DNA from: an uncultured Eubacteriales bacterium | GTDB lineage: Bacteria; Bacillota; Clostridia; Oscillospirales; Acutalibacteraceae | DNA: 28,513 bases | Reading direction: 5' to 3' | NCBI GenBank assembly: GCA_900321195.1 | Contig: ONVG01000013.1 | Location: 1 to 28,513, forward strand | Shown here: positions 26,073 through 28,513 of the stretch, one piece after another | How positions within the stretch are numbered: position 1 is the first letter of the stretch | How the letters are laid out: each line of letters starts with the position of its first letter | Position numbers and translations under genes: made by a program | Notes under the pieces: generated by a model | Told to the model about the DNA's origin: nothing | The model's database searches: none | Seen by the model: the letters and a program-made list of their open reading frames with translations, nothing else

Positions 26073-27863
26073 TTAATGTATCGTTCGTTTTATGATTTCC
26101 TCGCTCGTTAGCTTATCAAGATTTTTCTTGAAGCCTCTGCACACTGACGGATATAATATCGCAAATCTTATACTCTTGAATATCAGCCTGAATATATTTC
26201 CCCAAAGCTTTGACTTTTTCTGCTTTGTGACAAAGCCTTTTTTCCTTGAAACATCATAATGCAGTACAGTTTTGTGCTTGTAGAAATTTACTATCCTGCG
26301 CTTTGCAAGGTCGGTGATATAAAAACCGTCCTTGTCCTTTTTGTAGAATATCACCGGTATAAGATAACCGTTAAGCGTAAGAGCCTGTTTTTTCAGGTTC
26401 TCACTCTCCGTACATGCCTTATCATATTTTTCCTTATCAAAATATACTCCGTATTTTTCAAGAAGCTCCTCATCACCGATAAGCGGCTCGCAGGACTCCA
26501 TAAGCTCCTTGTTAAGAGAAATGGTATCAGTATTATAAAAATGCTCCCAGCCCCTCAGAAAATCATCATAAGCGCGCATTATTATATCCGCAAGAAAATA
26601 TCTCTGATAAACAGTCTGACGCATGACGCTAAGAACAAGCTTTCTTATCTGAAAAAGCGTGTATCTCTTCTGGTCATTAACAGCAGTCATAATAAGCTCG
26701 TTCCGCTTTATGTAGTATTCCTGAAAGCCGTCATACTTTCCCTCAAAATCATCATGCCATACGGCAATACCGATTATAACGGCTATTTTACCGGCACACC
26801 GCAGAGAATATTCTATATCATCCTCTTTTATAAAGAACTGTAACGGATAGCCGTGTTTTTCCTGCCAGTCCGAAGGGAAACAGTAGAACCACCATGCATT
26901 ATAATCTCCCTCAGGATAATAAGCCGTATCAAGAACAGTCTGACGCTCTGTAAGGTCACAGCCCTCTCCTATAGAGATATGCCGCTTTCCGTCCCAGAAA
27001 GAGCCTGCTTCATGCTGCGTTATGCGGTCGCTGAGCTTTATCATAGTACCGCCGACAGCTAAACCGGCGCATTCGCTCCTGCGTATCCTGAGAATAGAAT
27101 ATACCCTCAGAAACATCTCACAGTCAAGAACTATATCGTCATCCATAAATAATATATGAGTGAAATCCCTGCCGCTGTGAACCGCTTCATAATATCCTCT
27201 TGTAAAACCGCCGCTTCCGCCTGTATTCTCATTCGGTATAAGCGTCACAAAGCTGTTTTCCGTTTTATCCCTTTCAAGCGTCCGCCCGTTATCGACAATA
27301 TATACATGAAAATTCCCGTTATCAAAAATATTGCTCTTACCAACATATTCGCATATCCTGGCATGATTTTCAAGAAGGAATTTTTCTCTCCTGAACGTGC
27401 ATATAACAACAGCTATATTCACCTTCTGTATATTCTCATTCTCCGAAACAAGCTTTCCGCCATAAAAGCGCCCGTTATCAGCTTCAAGCGTAAAATACGC
27501 ATTATCATACTTTCCCGAAAACACATCCGAAAGCTCAAGCGTGAAAACGCCCTTATCATCAAGGTCGGCATTTTCACTCAGGACACATTCTTCACTGTCA
27601 GCCGAAACGCCATACACCTTAACGGAAAAACTTCCGCAAATACATATCTCTAAAAAAACCTTTCCCATATCACAGTAATCAAGATACTTCTTTACGGGCA
27701 TGATATTAAAATATGTATCAAAGCTGACAGCTCCATGTACACTCATAAAGCCGTCAGACTTGCTGTATTTCACATTATCATTTGTGCGGAAATACAGCTC
27801 GCCTACAGTACATACTTTATCGTCAGGGAAAAGTATATTTCTCAGAACAGTCCTCTCAGTCAC
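26073..27863 (-). CDS. GlfT2-like galactofuranosyltransferase (GT2)
   Basis: 596 residues. Domains: an N-terminal beta-rich domain (~1-140), a GT-A glycosyltransferase domain from VNIAVVICTFRRE (~148), the metal/UDP motif FMDDDIVLD with DDD at 241-243, NTGGSGGFTRGYYEA, the base region KEDDIEY (from 346) and WHDDFEGKY (from 369), then a helical C-terminus with basic patches (~530-575) for membrane contact. This is the plan of GlfT2, the galactan polymerase using UDP-galactofuranose, and the UDP-galactofuranose enzyme Glf is encoded directly upstream. Start GTG at 27,863 overlaps the end of glf by 8 bases, so translation is probably coupled. It is predicted to build a galactofuran chain on a cell-surface glycan; the acceptor is unknown. 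Confidence 0.85.
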   Translation of the reverse strand: MTERTVLRNILFPDDKVCTVGELYFRTNDNVKYSKSDGFMSVHGAVSFDTYFNIMPVKKYLDYCDMGKVFLEICICGSFSVKVYGVSADSEECVLSENADLDDKGVFTLELSDVFSGKYDNAYFTLEADNGRFYGGKLVSENENIQKVNIAVVICTFRREKFLLENHARICEYVGKSNIFDNGNFHVYIVDNGRTLERDKTENSFVTLIPNENTGGSGGFTRGYYEAVHSGRDFTHILFMDDDIVLDCEMFLRVYSILRIRRSECAGLAVGGTMIKLSDRITQHEAGSFWDGKRHISIGEGCDLTERQTVLDTAYYPEGDYNAWWFYCFPSDWQEKHGYPLQFFIKEDDIEYSLRCAGKIAVIIGIAVWHDDFEGKYDGFQEYYIKRNELIMTAVNDQKRYTLFQIRKLVLSVMRQTVYQRYFLADIIMRAYDDFLRGWEHFYNTDTISLNKELMESCEPLIGDEELLEKYGVYFDKEKYDKACTESENLKKQALTLNGYLIPVIFYKKDKDGFYITDLAKRRIVNFYKHKTVLHYDVSRKKGFVTKQKKSKLWGNIFRLIFKSIRFAILYPSVCRGFKKNLDKLTSEEIIKRTIH

Positions 27864-28513
27864 CGAATTCTTCCTTTACAGCCGCAAGAGCAACATCTAT
27901 TACCTTATCCATATCATAATACTTGTAGTGTCCGAGTCTGCCGCCGAATATAACATCCGGTGTTTCGTCTGCAAGCTTCTTGTATTCCTCATAGAGCTTG
28001 TTGTTCTTGTCATTATTTACAGGATAGTAAGGCTCGATGCCCGGCTTCCATTCGGATGAATACTCTCTTGAAATTACTGTTTTCGGCTGAGTTCCGAACT
28101 CAAAATGCTTATGCTCGATTATTCTTGTATAAGGTACGCTTCTTTCGGTATAGTTTACGACAGCATTTCCCTGATAGTTGTCTGTATCAAGAACTTCTGT
28201 TTCAAAGCGTACAGAACGGTATTCAAGCACACCAAGCTTATAATCAAAGAACTGGTCTATCTGACCTGTGAATACAGTCTTTTTCACCTTGTCCGCATTT
28301 GTCTTTATCCACTCGAAATAATCGGTATTTGTAAGCACCTCGATACCGTCAAGCATTTTTTCGATTATCGGAGTATATCCGCCTATCGGTATTCCCTGAT
28401 ATCTTGCGTTGAAATAGTTGTTGTCAAATGTAAATCTGAGCGGGAGTCTTTTTATTATGAATGCCGGAAGCTCTGTTGCCTTCCTGCCCCACTGCTTCTC
28501 GGTATATCCCTTG
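27856..28513 (-). CDS. glf: UDP-galactopyranose mutase, C-terminal part (5' end outside window)
   Basis: The last ~218 residues; the FAD-binding N-terminus lies beyond 28,513. Family segments: KGYTEKQWGRKATELPAFIIKRLPLRFTFDNNYFNARYQGIPIGGYTPIIEKML, VFTGQIDQFFDYKLGVLEYRSVRFE, NVYQ-type NYQGNAVVNYTERSVPYTRIIEHKHFE, EYSSEW and FGGRLGHYKYYDMDKVI. The enzyme interconverts UDP-galactopyranose and UDP-galactofuranose using reduced FAD. The KQWGR segment and the tyrosines and arginines of the substrate pocket (YTRIIEHKHF, GGRLGHYKYYDMD) are present. It feeds the overlapping glycosyltransferase gene. Confidence 0.95.
   Translation of the reverse strand, partial: KGYTEKQWGRKATELPAFIIKRLPLRFTFDNNYFNARYQGIPIGGYTPIIEKMLDGIEVLTNTDYFEWIKTNADKVKKTVFTGQIDQFFDYKLGVLEYRSVRFETEVLDTDNYQGNAVVNYTERSVPYTRIIEHKHFEFGTQPKTVISREYSSEWKPGIEPYYPVNNDKNNKLYEEYKKLADETPDVIFGGRLGHYKYYDMDKVIDVALAAVKEEFGD

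Overview
The window is most likely from a low-to-mid G+C Clostridia genome, close to Ruminococcus (Oscillospiraceae). I base this on the AUA-rich codon use, the consensus sigma-A-type promoters, AGGAGG ribosome sites, LeuA type 2, a YtrA-type GntR/ABC operon, an rpoB with an acidic tail and a DUF951-prfA-sua5 operon. No ribosomal RNA is present, so the genus is an inference. The first ~1.2 kb does not match the rest.

Layout. 1-~1,220 (minus strand) is one uninterrupted reading frame that reads as two unrelated partial proteins: a Bacteroidetes-like S9 peptidase piece (1-~250, moderate G+C) and a phage/plasmid primase-like protein (~250-~1,200, about 70% G+C by count in one line). It runs into the terminator of what looks like the leader of leuA (1,267-2,961). 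This looks like a chimeric contig end or a recent junction. 3,060-5,630 (plus) is a GntR regulator with a 20-bp palindromic operator on its promoter, an ABC ATPase and a duplicated ABC-2 permease cut by an in-frame TGA. murD (5,802-7,193) follows with its own promoter and converges on rpoBC through a bidirectional terminator.

7,278-19,132 (minus) holds rpoC and rpoB, a ROK glucokinase-like gene, rlmH, a WalJ/YycJ-type metallo-beta-lactamase protein and murA. rpoB has a consensus promoter and a ~200-nt leader, and no ribosomal protein genes lie before it. murA has its own strong promoter and a structured leader.

19,132-25,724 (minus) is one tight gene string: DUF951, a two-helix DUF3592-like protein, prfA, an unrecognised membrane protein, sua5/tsaC, coaE (broken), a lytic transglycosylase and an M18 aminopeptidase. 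Its promoter shares a -35 element, on opposite strands, with a divergent tRNA-Arg(CCG). 26,073-28,513 (minus) is a galactofuranose pair: a GlfT2-like glycosyltransferase and the 3' part of UDP-galactopyranose mutase (glf), overlapping by 8 bp.

Most genes are housekeeping: transcription, translation termination and tRNA modification, CoA and peptidoglycan precursors, and cell-wall glycan. I found no CRISPR, intact phage or clear new defence system. The points most worth a second look are the composite left end, the interrupted permease and coaE, the operator-covered promoter with an almost leaderless TTG start, the shared -35 element, and the rpoB and murA leaders.
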